DNA of 64,000 nt from JADGGM01 sp027307005. Its GTDB lineage: Bacteria > Gemmatimonadota > Gemmatimonadetes > Gemmatimonadales > Gemmatimonadaceae. Below are positions 17,365 through 26,153 of the stretch, one piece after another. Both the position numbers and the translations under genes were made by a program. The stretch spans positions 1 through 64,000 of the forward strand of contig DATIEP010000036.1 of NCBI GenBank assembly GCA_035455745.1. The letters run 5' to 3'. Each line of letters opens with the position of its first letter. The stretch's first letter is position 1. Below the pieces are notes generated by a model. That model did not search any database. It saw only the letters and a program-made list of their open reading frames with translations, and was not told where the DNA came from.

Positions 17365-18694
17365 AGTTGAGGTGCAGGTGGTACGCGGCCACGGCATTGT
17401 CGCGCATCACCATTCGTGCCAGCTGCTCGGCGCGGGTCCGGTCGATCTCATCGTCGCGCATCATCCCGGTGAGCGCCATCGCCAGCGCGCGCCGCGCCGT
17501 CCTCGTGCCTAACCAGGCCGATTCCGCCCAACCGTAGGCCGGCGCGTCGTCGAAGGCGTCGGTGCCGAACAACACTTTGTCCGGCCATTCGCCTAACCAC
17601 TGGCGCAGCACGCGCGCCAGCTCGGCCGGCTCGAGGATGAGCGTCATCGCCGAAATGTCCGTGTACACGTTGGGCTTGGCGAGCAGCGTCTGCGTCTCAT
17701 CGATCAGCGGCCACCCGCCGTGGATCAGAATGATCGTCGTCCCGCGCAGCGTCGAGTCGTCGAGCGCGGGCTCGAGCAGGTGCGGCGCGCTGCCCGCGGC
17801 GTCGTAGAAGCCGCCGTACGTCTCGAGACAGTGGATCTGCACGGACATTCCATCCCGGCCGGCCTGTCGCACGATCACCCGAAAGAGATAGTCCTCGAGC
17901 GCCTTGTACTCGGCGTGCGTCGGTGTGCCGCCGGACACGTAGCGCGCGTACACCCGCCGGGCGAGGACGGGGTCCGGGTCGTCGAAGTCGAGCGGCCGGA
18001 GATACGCCGCTTCGAACTTGATCGACACGGCGCCGCCGGCGCGCTGTCGCTCGAGGGTGGGCGCGACGACGCGCGCCACGTAGGCCTCGAGCGACGCGGG
18101 CAATGCGCGCAGCCCGAGATCGTGCATGTAGCGGCGGAGCAGCGTCGTCTCTTTCGGGTAGAGCGAGCGCGTGTCGGGCGTGCGCGATGCTTCGGCGCGC
18201 GTGTCGAGCGGCAGCATCAGCGCATCGTCGAACGCCACCCAGCGAAAGCGCGGCGGCGAGAGACCGGGGCCGAGCGCGATGCGGTTGGCCATCATCTCAT
18301 CGATGCCGGATCGATCGAGCACCCAATCGGGGAAGTGCGTCCCCTCGCGTTGGGCAACGCTGCGTTGGGCGGACGCGAGCGCATCGCGGTAGGCGGCGCC
18401 GGTGTCGGTCGAGGTCACGCCGTACAATGCGCGGTGGGCATCCCGCCATTCCGGATTGTCGGGGCGGAGACGCGCCTGGAGCGGGAAGGGCGGGACGCCG
18501 TCGAGCGGCAGCGCGTCGAAGTCCGTGTCGGGCGGCGCACCGGCCGGGATGGGAAGCATCGGGTGCGCGTGGCTGTCGATCGCCGTGATGCCGTCGATGT
18601 ACGCCGCGAGCGACGAGTCGACCGGCGTCTGCGCGAGGGCGGCGCGTCCGAGCAACGACGCGCACAAGGCAACGACGAGTGTGCGACGGGTCAT
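17363..18694 (-). CDS. exported amidohydrolase-superfamily protein
   Basis: 443 residues from the ATG at 18694, where a signal peptide begins (RTLVVALCASLLGRAALAQ, cleavage likely after ALA). TIM-barrel metal-hydrolase features: DSHAHP (HxH metal ligands) near residue 40, a lysine in SIKFEAAYL, histidines in VQIHCLETYGG and ILIHGGWP, and aspartate in LFGTDAFDD. This layout resembles amidohydrolase-2/uronate-isomerase-like proteins; the substrate is unknown. The annotated upstream frame adds residues before the signal peptide and is rejected. The stop codon overlaps the right inverted repeat of the IS, so the final residue or stop may have been altered by insertion. Confidence 0.8.
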   Translation of the reverse strand: MTRRTLVVALCASLLGRAALAQTPVDSSLAAYIDGITAIDSHAHPMLPIPAGAPPDTDFDALPLDGVPPFPLQARLRPDNPEWRDAHRALYGVTSTDTGAAYRDALASAQRSVAQREGTHFPDWVLDRSGIDEMMANRIALGPGLSPPRFRWVAFDDALMLPLDTRAEASRTPDTRSLYPKETTLLRRYMHDLGLRALPASLEAYVARVVAPTLERQRAGGAVSIKFEAAYLRPLDFDDPDPVLARRVYARYVSGGTPTHAEYKALEDYLFRVIVRQAGRDGMSVQIHCLETYGGFYDAAGSAPHLLEPALDDSTLRGTTIILIHGGWPLIDETQTLLAKPNVYTDISAMTLILEPAELARVLRQWLGEWPDKVLFGTDAFDDAPAYGWAESAWLGTRTARRALAMALTGMMRDDEIDRTRAEQLARMVMRDNAVAAYHLHLN

Positions 18695-18807
18695 GATGGT
18701 CGTGAAAGAAGCGCTGGTGCACCGATGGTCGAGCCAGGATGAATCTCTCATCCCGTCGGCCGGGCGCCAGAGGTGGCCGGCAGGACGCCGCGGCATCCCC
18801 CCTTGAT

Positions 18808-18850
18808 ATTCTATGGGAGATATTCGTTATTCCCCAAGTCATTCTATGGG
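18808..18850 (+). promoter_or_regulatory. direct-repeat operator candidate before the PadR gene
   Basis: ATTCTATGGG occurs at 18808-18817 and again at 18841-18850, 33 bases apart (about three helical turns on one face), in an AT-rich island within very GC-rich DNA. It lies 50-95 bases before the PadR start and 115-155 before the divergent amidohydrolase start. PadR proteins normally repress their own promoter, so this is a plausible PadR-controlled promoter region; binding is inferred. Confidence 0.5.
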
Positions 18851-18901
18851 GCACGCGCGCAGCGTCCGGCCCGGATGCCGGCTCTCTCGAGGTGATGGAC
18901 C

Positions 18902-19258
18902 ATGGCCACTGATACGGAGACGGTCGAGCTGCTCCAGGGCACGCTCGATGTGCTCGTGCTCAAGGCGTTGTCCTGGGGACCGACGCACGGGTACGGCGTC
19001 GCGCGCTGGCTGCAGGACGTGACGGACGATGCGCTGCGCATCGAGGAAGGGTCGCTCTATCCGGCGCTGCACCGTCTCGAGAAACGCGGCTTCGTGGAAG
19101 CGAGCTGGGGGCTGTCCGAGAACAATCGCAAGGCGAAGTACTATCGGATCACGGTGCGCGGGCGGCAGCAGCTGCGGCAGGAAGCGTCGTCGTGGTCGGC
19201 GTTCGCCGCGGCGGTGGCCAAGGTTCTCACGAGCACCAAGCGTCCGGCCTGGGCGTAG
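18902..19258 (+). CDS. PadR family transcriptional regulator
   Basis: 118 residues, winged helix-turn-helix. The signature LLQGTLDVLVLKALSWGPTHGYGVARWLQ is followed by the wing region IEEGSLYPALHRLEKRGFVEASWG and YYRITVRGRQQL. It is the short PadR-s1 type with a brief C-terminal dimerisation helix. It is encoded 15 bases before the ADOP permease; in Acidobacteriota and Gemmatimonadota this pairing is very common and the PadR is thought to control the permease in response to an unknown signal. Close direct repeats upstream suggest autoregulation. Confidence 0.93.
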   Translation: MATDTETVELLQGTLDVLVLKALSWGPTHGYGVARWLQDVTDDALRIEEGSLYPALHRLEKRGFVEASWGLSENNRKAKYYRITVRGRQQLRQEASSWSAFAAAVAKVLTSTKRPAWA

Positions 19259-19273
19259 CGCGCGACGATCCCG

Positions 19274-21991
19274 ATGCCTCCGCAGCGTCAGAATCCTTCC
19301 TGGTTTCGCTACGTCGCGTTCTGGCGCAGCGACCCGCGCGGCGAGCTCGAGCAGGAGCTGTCGTTTCACATCGAGGCGCGCGTCGACGAATACATCGCGA
19401 GCGGTCTCGATCCGGCCGCCGCTCGCGCTCGCGCCGTCGAGCGCCTGGGCAACCTCGCGCGCGTCCGCGACGATTGCCAGCGCATCGAAGACCAATATGC
19501 CAGGAGACGATCCATGAGCGACGCGCTGTCGGGCGCGGCGGCCGACTTCCGCCATGCGCTGCGCCAGCTCGCGCGCCAGCGGGCCTTTGCGGCGGCGGCC
19601 ATCGCGTGTCTCGTGTTAGGCATTGGCGTCAACACCGCGATCTTTTCCGTGGTCGATGCCGTGCTCTTCCGTCCGCTGCCGTTTCGCGATCCGGGGCGGC
19701 TGGTCATGGTGGGTGAAGGCATCCCGGCGATCACCGATGCCAACTTCGGAACGATCTCGACGCCGGACTTCGGCGACTTCGCGACGCTCGACGGCCGCGT
19801 GTTCGCGTCGGCCGGCGTGTTCGATCGCATCTCGTTCACACTCACCGGCGGCGGCGAGGCCGAGCGGTTGTCGGGGCTCGAGGTGTCGTCCGGGTTGTTT
19901 CGCGTGCTCGGTGAGGCTCCCGCGTTAGGCCGGGCGTTCCAGGATGGCGACGACGCGCCGGGGTCGCCCGACGCCGTGGTGTTGAGCGATGCGCTGTGGC
20001 GCCGCCGCTTCGGCGCCGATCGGTCGATCGTCGGCCGGACGATCGTGCTCGACGGAAAACCGACCACGGTGGTGGGCGTGATGCCCCGTGATTTCACATT
20101 CCCGCTGCCGGGGCTCGGCCTCGAGCCCGCCGCGTTCTTCGTGCCGTTGCGCATGACGCCTTACGTGATGCAGGGGCGCGGGAATTCCTTCAACGCGTAC
20201 ATGGTCGCGCGGCTCGCTCCGGGCGTCTCGGTGGACAACGCAACGGCGGCGGTGGGCACGATCGCCGCGCGCCTGCCGTCGCTCTATCCCAATGTCTATT
20301 CGCCCAAATTCCGCATCACGGCCGCCGCGCTGCCGTTGCGGGCGCATCTCGTGTCCGACGTGCGCCAGCCGCTCATCGTGCTGCTGGGCGCGGTCGCGTT
20401 CGTGCTGCTCATCGCGTGCATCAACGTGGCCGGCCTGCTGCTGGCGCGCGCGGCCGCGCGGACGCGCGAGCTCGCCGTCCGGCGCGCGTTAGGCGCGAGC
20501 CGAGGGCGGTTGGCCGCGCAGTATCTGATCGAGGGCGCGGTGCTGGCCGTGCCCGGCGCGTTAGGCGCGCTCGTGCTGGCGCACTGGTGCGCGTCCGCCC
20601 TCTCGCGCCTCGCTCCCGACGGGATGCTCGCCGGCTACCGCATCGGCCTCGACGCGCGCGTACTCATCTTCACGCTCGGCGTCACGGGCCTGGTCGTGGC
20701 GGTGTTCTCGCTCGTGCCGGCGCTCTCCGGCCGGTCGCTGGGGTTGTCCAACACGCTGCGCGACGAAGGCCGCGGTACGAGCGCCGGACGCAGCCGGCAG
20801 CGCGCGCGCCGCGTGCTGGTGGCCAGCGAGATCGCCCTCGCCCTCGTGCTCACGACCGGCGCCGGGCTGCTGGCGCGGAGCTTCGCGAACGTGCTCGAGA
20901 TCGATCCCGGATTCGCGCCCGAACACCTGCTCTCGTTCCGCGTCGCGTTTCCGTCGTACCGGTACAGCGATGCCCGCGTCCCCGGTGCGGAGCAGGCGCT
21001 GATCGATTCGTTGGCCCACATGCCGGGCGTGCGCGGCGCGACGGCCGCCGTCAACCTGCCAATGTTAGGCGGATGGCAGATCGCGGTCAGTCCGGAAGGG
21101 ATCGTGCTGCCGAAGGTGCCGCTGGCGGCAAACTTCGTCGTGTTTTCGAATTATTTCCGGACGATGGGCATCTCGGTGGTGGAGGGGCGCGCCTTCGACG
21201 CGCGCGACGATGCGAAAGGCGCGTCGGTCGCGATCATCGACGAACGGTTCGCCCGCCAGTTCTATGGGAACGCGAACCCGATCGGCCGCCGCCTCAAATG
21301 GGGCGCGCCCGAATCCACGGACCCGTGGAAGACCATCGTCGGCGTCGTGCGCACGGTGCCCGAGCATGCGTTAGACAAACAGAGCCTCCCCGAGGTGTAC
21401 TTCCCGGCGCGTCAGTTGGCGGTGGACACGACGCTCGTCGACGCGGAGCTGCGCGAATTGGCGTTCGTCGTCCGCGGGCCGGGCGATCCGGAGGCGCTGA
21501 CATCGCGGGTGAGGAACGTCGTGCACACGATCGATCCGCAGTTGGTGGTGACACGCGTGCAGAGTGTCGAGTCGCTCGTGTCGCAGTCGGTCGGCTCGCG
21601 GCGGTTCGATCTGCTCCTGATCGCCGCGTTTGCCATCCTCGCGTTGCTGCTGGCCGCCGTGGGCCTGTCCGGACTCGTCGCCTATTCGGTGGTGCAGCGA
21701 CAGCGAGAGATCGGCGTGCGGCTCGCGATCGGCGCGACGGCCAACGGCATCGTTGGGCTGGTGTTGCGCGATGGGCTTGGCACCGCGGTGTGGGGGTCCG
21801 CGCTCGGTCTCGCCGGTGCATTCGCACTGACGCGCGTCATGCGAACGCTGCTCTTCGGCGTGGGCGCGCTCGACGCCGCGACATTCGTGGCAACCACCGC
21901 GATTCTGATAGCGGTCGCCACGTTCGCCAGTTGGCTTCCGGCGCGCCGTGCGGCGCGGATCGATCCCATGACGGCAATCCGGGAGGAGTAG
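19274..21991 (+). CDS. ADOP family duplicated ABC-type permease (FtsX/MacB-like)
   Basis: 905 residues. An about 80-residue amphipathic N-terminal segment (ELEQELSFHIEARVDEYIASGLDPAAARARAVERLGN) is typical of PadR-linked ADOP proteins. Then come two MacB periplasmic-core plus FtsX permease units: the first TM at IACLVLGIGVNTAIFSVVDAVLF, a three-TM FtsX unit around PLIVLLGAVAFVLLIACINVAGLLLARAAARTRELAVRRALGASRG, and a second ending QRQREIGVRLAIGATANGIVGLVLRDG and IDPMTAIREE. It resembles MacB/LolC-type mechanotransmission permeases, but no ATPase gene is adjacent, so the partner ATPase must be elsewhere. Substrate unknown. Confidence 0.9.
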   Translation: MPPQRQNPSWFRYVAFWRSDPRGELEQELSFHIEARVDEYIASGLDPAAARARAVERLGNLARVRDDCQRIEDQYARRRSMSDALSGAAADFRHALRQLARQRAFAAAAIACLVLGIGVNTAIFSVVDAVLFRPLPFRDPGRLVMVGEGIPAITDANFGTISTPDFGDFATLDGRVFASAGVFDRISFTLTGGGEAERLSGLEVSSGLFRVLGEAPALGRAFQDGDDAPGSPDAVVLSDALWRRRFGADRSIVGRTIVLDGKPTTVVGVMPRDFTFPLPGLGLEPAAFFVPLRMTPYVMQGRGNSFNAYMVARLAPGVSVDNATAAVGTIAARLPSLYPNVYSPKFRITAAALPLRAHLVSDVRQPLIVLLGAVAFVLLIACINVAGLLLARAAARTRELAVRRALGASRGRLAAQYLIEGAVLAVPGALGALVLAHWCASALSRLAPDGMLAGYRIGLDARVLIFTLGVTGLVVAVFSLVPALSGRSLGLSNTLRDEGRGTSAGRSRQRARRVLVASEIALALVLTTGAGLLARSFANVLEIDPGFAPEHLLSFRVAFPSYRYSDARVPGAEQALIDSLAHMPGVRGATAAVNLPMLGGWQIAVSPEGIVLPKVPLAANFVVFSNYFRTMGISVVEGRAFDARDDAKGASVAIIDERFARQFYGNANPIGRRLKWGAPESTDPWKTIVGVVRTVPEHALDKQSLPEVYFPARQLAVDTTLVDAELRELAFVVRGPGDPEALTSRVRNVVHTIDPQLVVTRVQSVESLVSQSVGSRRFDLLLIAAFAILALLLAAVGLSGLVAYSVVQRQREIGVRLAIGATANGIVGLVLRDGLGTAVWGSALGLAGAFALTRVMRTLLFGVGALDAATFVATTAILIAVATFASWLPARRAARIDPMTAIREE

Positions 21992-22081
21992 CCGCGTTCG
22001 GCCGAGATGCCGGTCGTCTTCCGCGCGGCGCGACGGCTGGGTAGCGTACCAGTCACCACATTACCCGCCTGGAGCAGACCC

Positions 22082-23074
22082 ATGCGTGCTCGCCGAGTTC
22101 TTTGTGTGACTGGAATTGCCGTCCTCGCGGGGACGGCGTGCACGATGCAGCGGCGTGTGCCGCAGTCGTCGTCGTTCGCGGCCGACGATCACATGGCCGA
22201 CATGACGGCGGCCGACATGGCGGCGCCGCGTATCGTTAGGCGGAACGACGCGCAGGGCGTTCCGGGACTGCCGCCGAGCGCGAGCACGGCCAAGGCGCGC
22301 ATCGATGCCAGCCCCCGTCACGGCGAGTGGGTCAAGATTCCGTGGGAGGCCGGGTCCAAGGACTCGCTCATGGCCTGGATCGTGTACCCGGAAACGTCGC
22401 GGCCGCACACGCCGGTCGTCGTGATCGTGCACGAGATCTTCGGGCTTCAGACGTGGATTCGCGGGGTGGCGGACCAGGTGGCGGCCGATGGGTTCATCGC
22501 GATCGCGCCGGATCTGCTCTCGCGCGTACGCGGCGGCGCGTCAGCCGATGAGCTGCCGGCCGATTCGGCGGTGAAGCTCATTCGCGGTGTTGCGCCGGCC
22601 GAGCGGAACATGGGAATCACGGCGGCGGCGCGGTACGCGATGTCGCAGCCGTCGGCCGAGCACAAATACGCGGTAATGGGATTCTGCTGGGGCGGGTACA
22701 CGACCTGGGGCTACGCGACCAACGAGGGCACTTCGGGCTTCTCGGGCGGCATCGCCTACTACGGGCTGCCGTACATGGACGACGCAGTGCCTAACGTCGA
22801 TTCGCTGAAGAAGATCAAGGTGCCGATGATGCTGCTGAGCGGGTCGAAGGATGCGCGGATCGGCGCGGCGATGCCGGCGGTGGACTCGATGATGCACGCC
22901 TTGCACAAAGAGTATTTCGGCAAGAACTACGAGGGCGCGATCCACGGCTTCGCGCGTGCGCAGGACGACCCCAAGGCGCAGCGCGACCCGGCTGAAGAGC
23001 AGGCGAATCTGGCGGCGATCAAGGATGCGTGGCCGAGGACGGTCGCGTTCCTGAAGAAGCACCTCGGCATGTAG
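22082..23074 (+). CDS. dienelactone hydrolase family lipoprotein
   Basis: 330 residues from the ATG at 22082, which has GGAG upstream and opens a lipoprotein signal (VLCVTGIAVLAGTAC). Alpha/beta-hydrolase of the DLH family: VVVIVHEIFGLQTWIRGVADQVAADGFIAIAPDLL at the first strand/helix, nucleophile elbow GFCWGGY with catalytic cysteine, aspartate in LLSGSKDARI and histidine in AIHGFARAQ. Dienelactone hydrolases open lactones in aromatic degradation, but exported members have unknown substrates. Follows the permease gene by 90 bases; not clearly in one operon. Confidence 0.85.
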   Translation: MRARRVLCVTGIAVLAGTACTMQRRVPQSSSFAADDHMADMTAADMAAPRIVRRNDAQGVPGLPPSASTAKARIDASPRHGEWVKIPWEAGSKDSLMAWIVYPETSRPHTPVVVIVHEIFGLQTWIRGVADQVAADGFIAIAPDLLSRVRGGASADELPADSAVKLIRGVAPAERNMGITAAARYAMSQPSAEHKYAVMGFCWGGYTTWGYATNEGTSGFSGGIAYYGLPYMDDAVPNVDSLKKIKVPMMLLSGSKDARIGAAMPAVDSMMHALHKEYFGKNYEGAIHGFARAQDDPKAQRDPAEEQANLAAIKDAWPRTVAFLKKHLGM

Positions 23075-23098
23075 GCGCGGGCGCGCCGGCGCCGCGGG

Positions 23099-24139
23099 TC
23101 AGGCGCCTGTGCGGGCGCCCGCGGCGGCGTCGCGCCTGGCGGCGGCCTCGCGGACTTCGTCCGCGCTCACGGACGCCGCGCCTAACTTTCCCACCTCCAC
23201 GCCGGCGGCCAGGTTCGCCACCTCGGCCGCTTCGTGGGGCGACGCGCCGGCGGCGAGCATCGCCGCCAGATACGCGGTCACGGTGTCGCCGGCGCCGACG
23301 ACGTCGTAGACTTCGCGCGCGGTGGCCGGAATCCGGTGCAACGTGCCATCGCGGCCGGCCAGCACCATGCCGCGCTCGCCCAACGTGAGCAGGAGATGCT
23401 CCACGCCCAGCCGCTCGAGCGCCGACGGCAGCGCCTGCGGATGCTCGAGGTCCACCGCCGCGCCTAACGCTGCCTCGAGCTCGCGCCGGTTGGGCTTGAA
23501 CACGGTCGCCCCGCGATACGAGAAGAAGTTGCGATACTTGGGGTCGACGACGACGGGAATCCCGCGCTGCCGCGCGTGCGCGATCACGTCCTCGATGATC
23601 CGCGGAAGCAGGACGCCCTTGTTGTAATCCTCGAGCACCAGCGCGTCGGCGCGGTCGATCGCGCGGCGCGCGGCGGCCACCACGCGCTCGGCGTCGCCGC
23701 CGGCGAGGTCCGCGTCCTCTTCTTCGTCCACCCGTACCACCTGCTGCACGCGGGCGAGGACGCGCGTCTTGGTGGTGGTGGCCCGGTCCACATCCACCAG
23801 CGATGGTCCGTCGGCGCCGATGGCGCCGAGCATCCGGCGGAGCTCTCCGGCGCTCGCGTCGCGGCCCACGACGCACACGAGGTCCGCCTGCGCGCCTAAC
23901 GCAACCACGTTCTGCGCGACGTTGGCCGCGCCGCCCAACGCCGACCGCCGCTCCCGCACGCGGACCACCGGCACCGGCGCCTCGGGCGAGATGCGCTCGA
24001 CGTCGCCGTGCAGATACACGTCGAGCATCGCGTCGCCGACGATGGCCACGCGCACGCGATGCGCCGCCGCGAGCAGCAGATCGAGTCGGTCGCGGCGGAG
24101 CGACGATGCGGCCGGCGCAACAGTGTCTCTCGGAGACAT
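23099..24139 (-). CDS. D-glycero-beta-D-manno-heptose-7-phosphate kinase (RfaE1/HldA-type)
   Basis: 346 residues from the ATG at 24139. PfkB-family kinase: VAIVGDAMLDVYLHGDVERISPEAPVPVVRV at the N-terminus is characteristic of the HldE kinase domain, GGAANVAQNV of its substrate loop, and the anion-hole/catalytic motif VVGAGDTVTAYLAAML lies near the C-terminus. It phosphorylates heptose-7-phosphate at C1 on the way to ADP-heptose for LPS inner core. The adenylyltransferase half of bifunctional HldE is absent, so a separate RfaE2 protein is expected elsewhere. Supports an LPS-containing outer membrane. Confidence 0.9.
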   Translation of the reverse strand: MSPRDTVAPAASSLRRDRLDLLLAAAHRVRVAIVGDAMLDVYLHGDVERISPEAPVPVVRVRERRSALGGAANVAQNVVALGAQADLVCVVGRDASAGELRRMLGAIGADGPSLVDVDRATTTKTRVLARVQQVVRVDEEEDADLAGGDAERVVAAARRAIDRADALVLEDYNKGVLLPRIIEDVIAHARQRGIPVVVDPKYRNFFSYRGATVFKPNRRELEAALGAAVDLEHPQALPSALERLGVEHLLLTLGERGMVLAGRDGTLHRIPATAREVYDVVGAGDTVTAYLAAMLAAGASPHEAAEVANLAAGVEVGKLGAASVSADEVREAAARRDAAAGARTGA

Positions 24140-24232
24140 GGCGGATAATGTACACGGCACGCCCGAACGCCGCAGTGGACCCGCCGCGCACCCCAATACC
24201 TCTTGCCGCAGTGACCCGATAGCTTATGAGAC

Positions 24233-25141
24233 ATGCTGCTCGTCCTCCTGGCGGCAATCATCGGGATCTCGATGGCGGCACCGCTCGTGCGTTTGTCGCA
24301 CGCCCCGCCGCTCGTCATCGCCACGTGGCGCCTCTTTTTTTCGGTGGTCGTCGTCGCGACGATCCTCGTGCCGCGCCGTGGCTGGATCCAGTGGAAGCGC
24401 CTCGACCGCCGCGGCGTCGCGCTCGCGCTCGGCGCCGGTGCCATGCTCGCGCTGCACTTCTGGAGTTGGACCGCGTCGGTCGACATGACGTCGATCGCCG
24501 CGTCCGTCGTGCTGGTCAACATCCAACCCGTGATCGTTGCGCTCATTTCCGTGGTGTGGCTGCGCGAGGCGCCGACCGGCCGGCAATGGTTGGGCATCGC
24601 GCTCGCGATGGCCGGTGCATGCGTCGTCGCGTGGGGGGATGCGCGGTTCGCGACGACGGCGCAGGGCTCGCGCGCCCTGTTGGGCGACGCCCTGGCGCTC
24701 GGCGGCGGAGTGGCCGCGGCGCTGTACTATCTCGTTGGGCGGCGCCTGCGCCGGACGCTCGACATCTGGCCGTACGTCGCGCTCGTGTACGGCGCGTGCT
24801 TCGTCGTGTTGTTAGGCATTTGCGTCGTCACGCGCGCGGCGGTTCTCCCGCAGCCGCGCCGCGAGTTCGCCATCTTCGTTGCGCTCGCGGCCGGTCCGAT
24901 GCTCCTGGGCCACACCGGCCTCAACTGGGCGCTCAAGTACCTGCCCGCGTACGTGGTGAACGTGACGGCGCTCGGCGAACCCGTCGGCGCGACGCTCATC
25001 GCGGCGCTCGTCCCCAGTATTCGCGAAGTGCCGTCGACGTTCACGCTCGTCGGCGGCACGTGTGTGTTGGGCGGCGTGCTCCTCGCGCTGGCCCGTACCG
25101 CGAACGTTCCCCAGCAGACGGCGGTTCGTGATGCAGCTTGA
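24233..25141 (+). CDS. EamA/DMT-superfamily transporter
   Basis: 302 residues, about ten hydrophobic helices in two EamA repeats: the first from LLVLLAAIIGISMAAPLVRLS to WLGIALAMAGACVVAWGD, the second from LLGDALALGGGVAAALYYLVGRRLRR to TFTLVGGTCVLGGVLLALAR. Conserved features include WRLFFS and VLVNIQPVIVALISVVWLREAPT. Members export amino acids, metabolites or nucleotide sugars; this substrate is not predictable. The last 11 bases overlap the asparaginase gene, so the pair is coupled. Divergent from the heptose kinase, with a 93-base intergenic region. Confidence 0.86.
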   Translation: MLLVLLAAIIGISMAAPLVRLSHAPPLVIATWRLFFSVVVVATILVPRRGWIQWKRLDRRGVALALGAGAMLALHFWSWTASVDMTSIAASVVLVNIQPVIVALISVVWLREAPTGRQWLGIALAMAGACVVAWGDARFATTAQGSRALLGDALALGGGVAAALYYLVGRRLRRTLDIWPYVALVYGACFVVLLGICVVTRAAVLPQPRREFAIFVALAAGPMLLGHTGLNWALKYLPAYVVNVTALGEPVGATLIAALVPSIREVPSTFTLVGGTCVLGGVLLALARTANVPQQTAVRDAA

Positions 25142-26117
25142 TTTGGATGTCGTCGCCACCCGCGGCGATCTGGTGGAATCGCGCCACCGCGTGCACGCGG
25201 TGGTCGTCGACGCGTCGAATCGCGTCGTGTGCGAAAGCGGCGACATCGCTCTCGTGACGGTGTGGCGATCGTGCGCGAAACCGTTCCAGGTGATTCCATT
25301 GCTCGAGTCGACGGCCTTCGACGGCCTCGGATGGGGCGACGATGCGCTCGCCCTCGCCTGCGCATCGCACGGCGGGGAACCGGAGCACGTGGAGCTCGCG
25401 CGCAGCATGCTCGACGCCGTCGGGCTGGAGGAGGGCGACCTCGCCTGCGGGCCGCACGACCCGCTCACGCGCCGCGGCGCGCGCCTGCTGCAGCAATCGG
25501 GGGATGCGCCCACGCGGCTGCACAACAACTGCTCGGGCAAACACGCCGCCATGCTCGCGCACGCGCGCCGCGCGGGATGGCCGACGTTAGGCTACGAGAC
25601 GCCGTGCCACCCCGTGCAGCAGGCGGCGCTTCAGGAAATCGCGGCGTGGACCGGCGTCCAGGCCGACCGCATCGCGCAGGTCGTGGATGGGTGCGGCGTC
25701 GTCGCGTTCGGGTTGCCGTTGCGGGCGATGGCGCTCGCGTTCGCCCGGTTAGGCGACGCGGCGAACCGCGGCGTCGACGTGCCGCAGCGCATCGTGCACG
25801 CCATGACGACGCGCCCGTTCCTGGTCGGCGGCACCGACCGCTTCGATACCGTGCTCATGGAAGAGACCGACGGCGCGGTGCTGTCCAAAGTCGGCGCGGA
25901 AGGCGTGCACTGTGTGGCCATTCCCGCGGCCGGCCTCGGCGTCGCGATCAAGGTCGAGGATGGCGCGTCGCGCGCGCAGCATCCCGCTGTAGTGCGCGCG
26001 CTCCAGCATCTGGGCGCGCTGCCGGACGCGCTCCCGCCGCGCCTGCACGGATTTCTCACGACGCCGATCATCAACACCCGCGGTGCAACCGTCGGCGACG
26101 TGCATCCCGCGGCGTGA
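25131..26117 (+). CDS. L-asparaginase (Rhizobium-type, AnsA/asparaginase II family)
   Basis: 328 residues from the ATG at 25131, inside the end of the transporter gene. Family motifs: RHRVHAVVVDASNRVV, WRSCAKPFQVIPLLES, ACASHGGEPEHVELARSML, NNCSGKHAAMLA, and DGCGVVAFGLPL with GAEGVHCVAIP. These belong to the thermolabile asparaginase group first described in Rhizobium etli, unrelated to the classic amidohydrolase type. It hydrolyses asparagine to aspartate and ammonia in the cytoplasm. Coupling to a DMT exporter suggests linked amino-acid handling, by inference only. Confidence 0.88.
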   Translation: MQLDLDVVATRGDLVESRHRVHAVVVDASNRVVCESGDIALVTVWRSCAKPFQVIPLLESTAFDGLGWGDDALALACASHGGEPEHVELARSMLDAVGLEEGDLACGPHDPLTRRGARLLQQSGDAPTRLHNNCSGKHAAMLAHARRAGWPTLGYETPCHPVQQAALQEIAAWTGVQADRIAQVVDGCGVVAFGLPLRAMALAFARLGDAANRGVDVPQRIVHAMTTRPFLVGGTDRFDTVLMEETDGAVLSKVGAEGVHCVAIPAAGLGVAIKVEDGASRAQHPAVVRALQHLGALPDALPPRLHGFLTTPIINTRGATVGDVHPAA

Positions 26118-26153
26118 CGCGCGCAATACTACGATGGCCTGCCCGCGGAATCG

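Noticed and set aside
23075..23098. GC-rich palindrome between the convergent dienelactone hydrolase and heptose kinase genes as a terminator
   Set aside because: Short, no T-run on either strand, and such palindromes are common by chance at this base composition.
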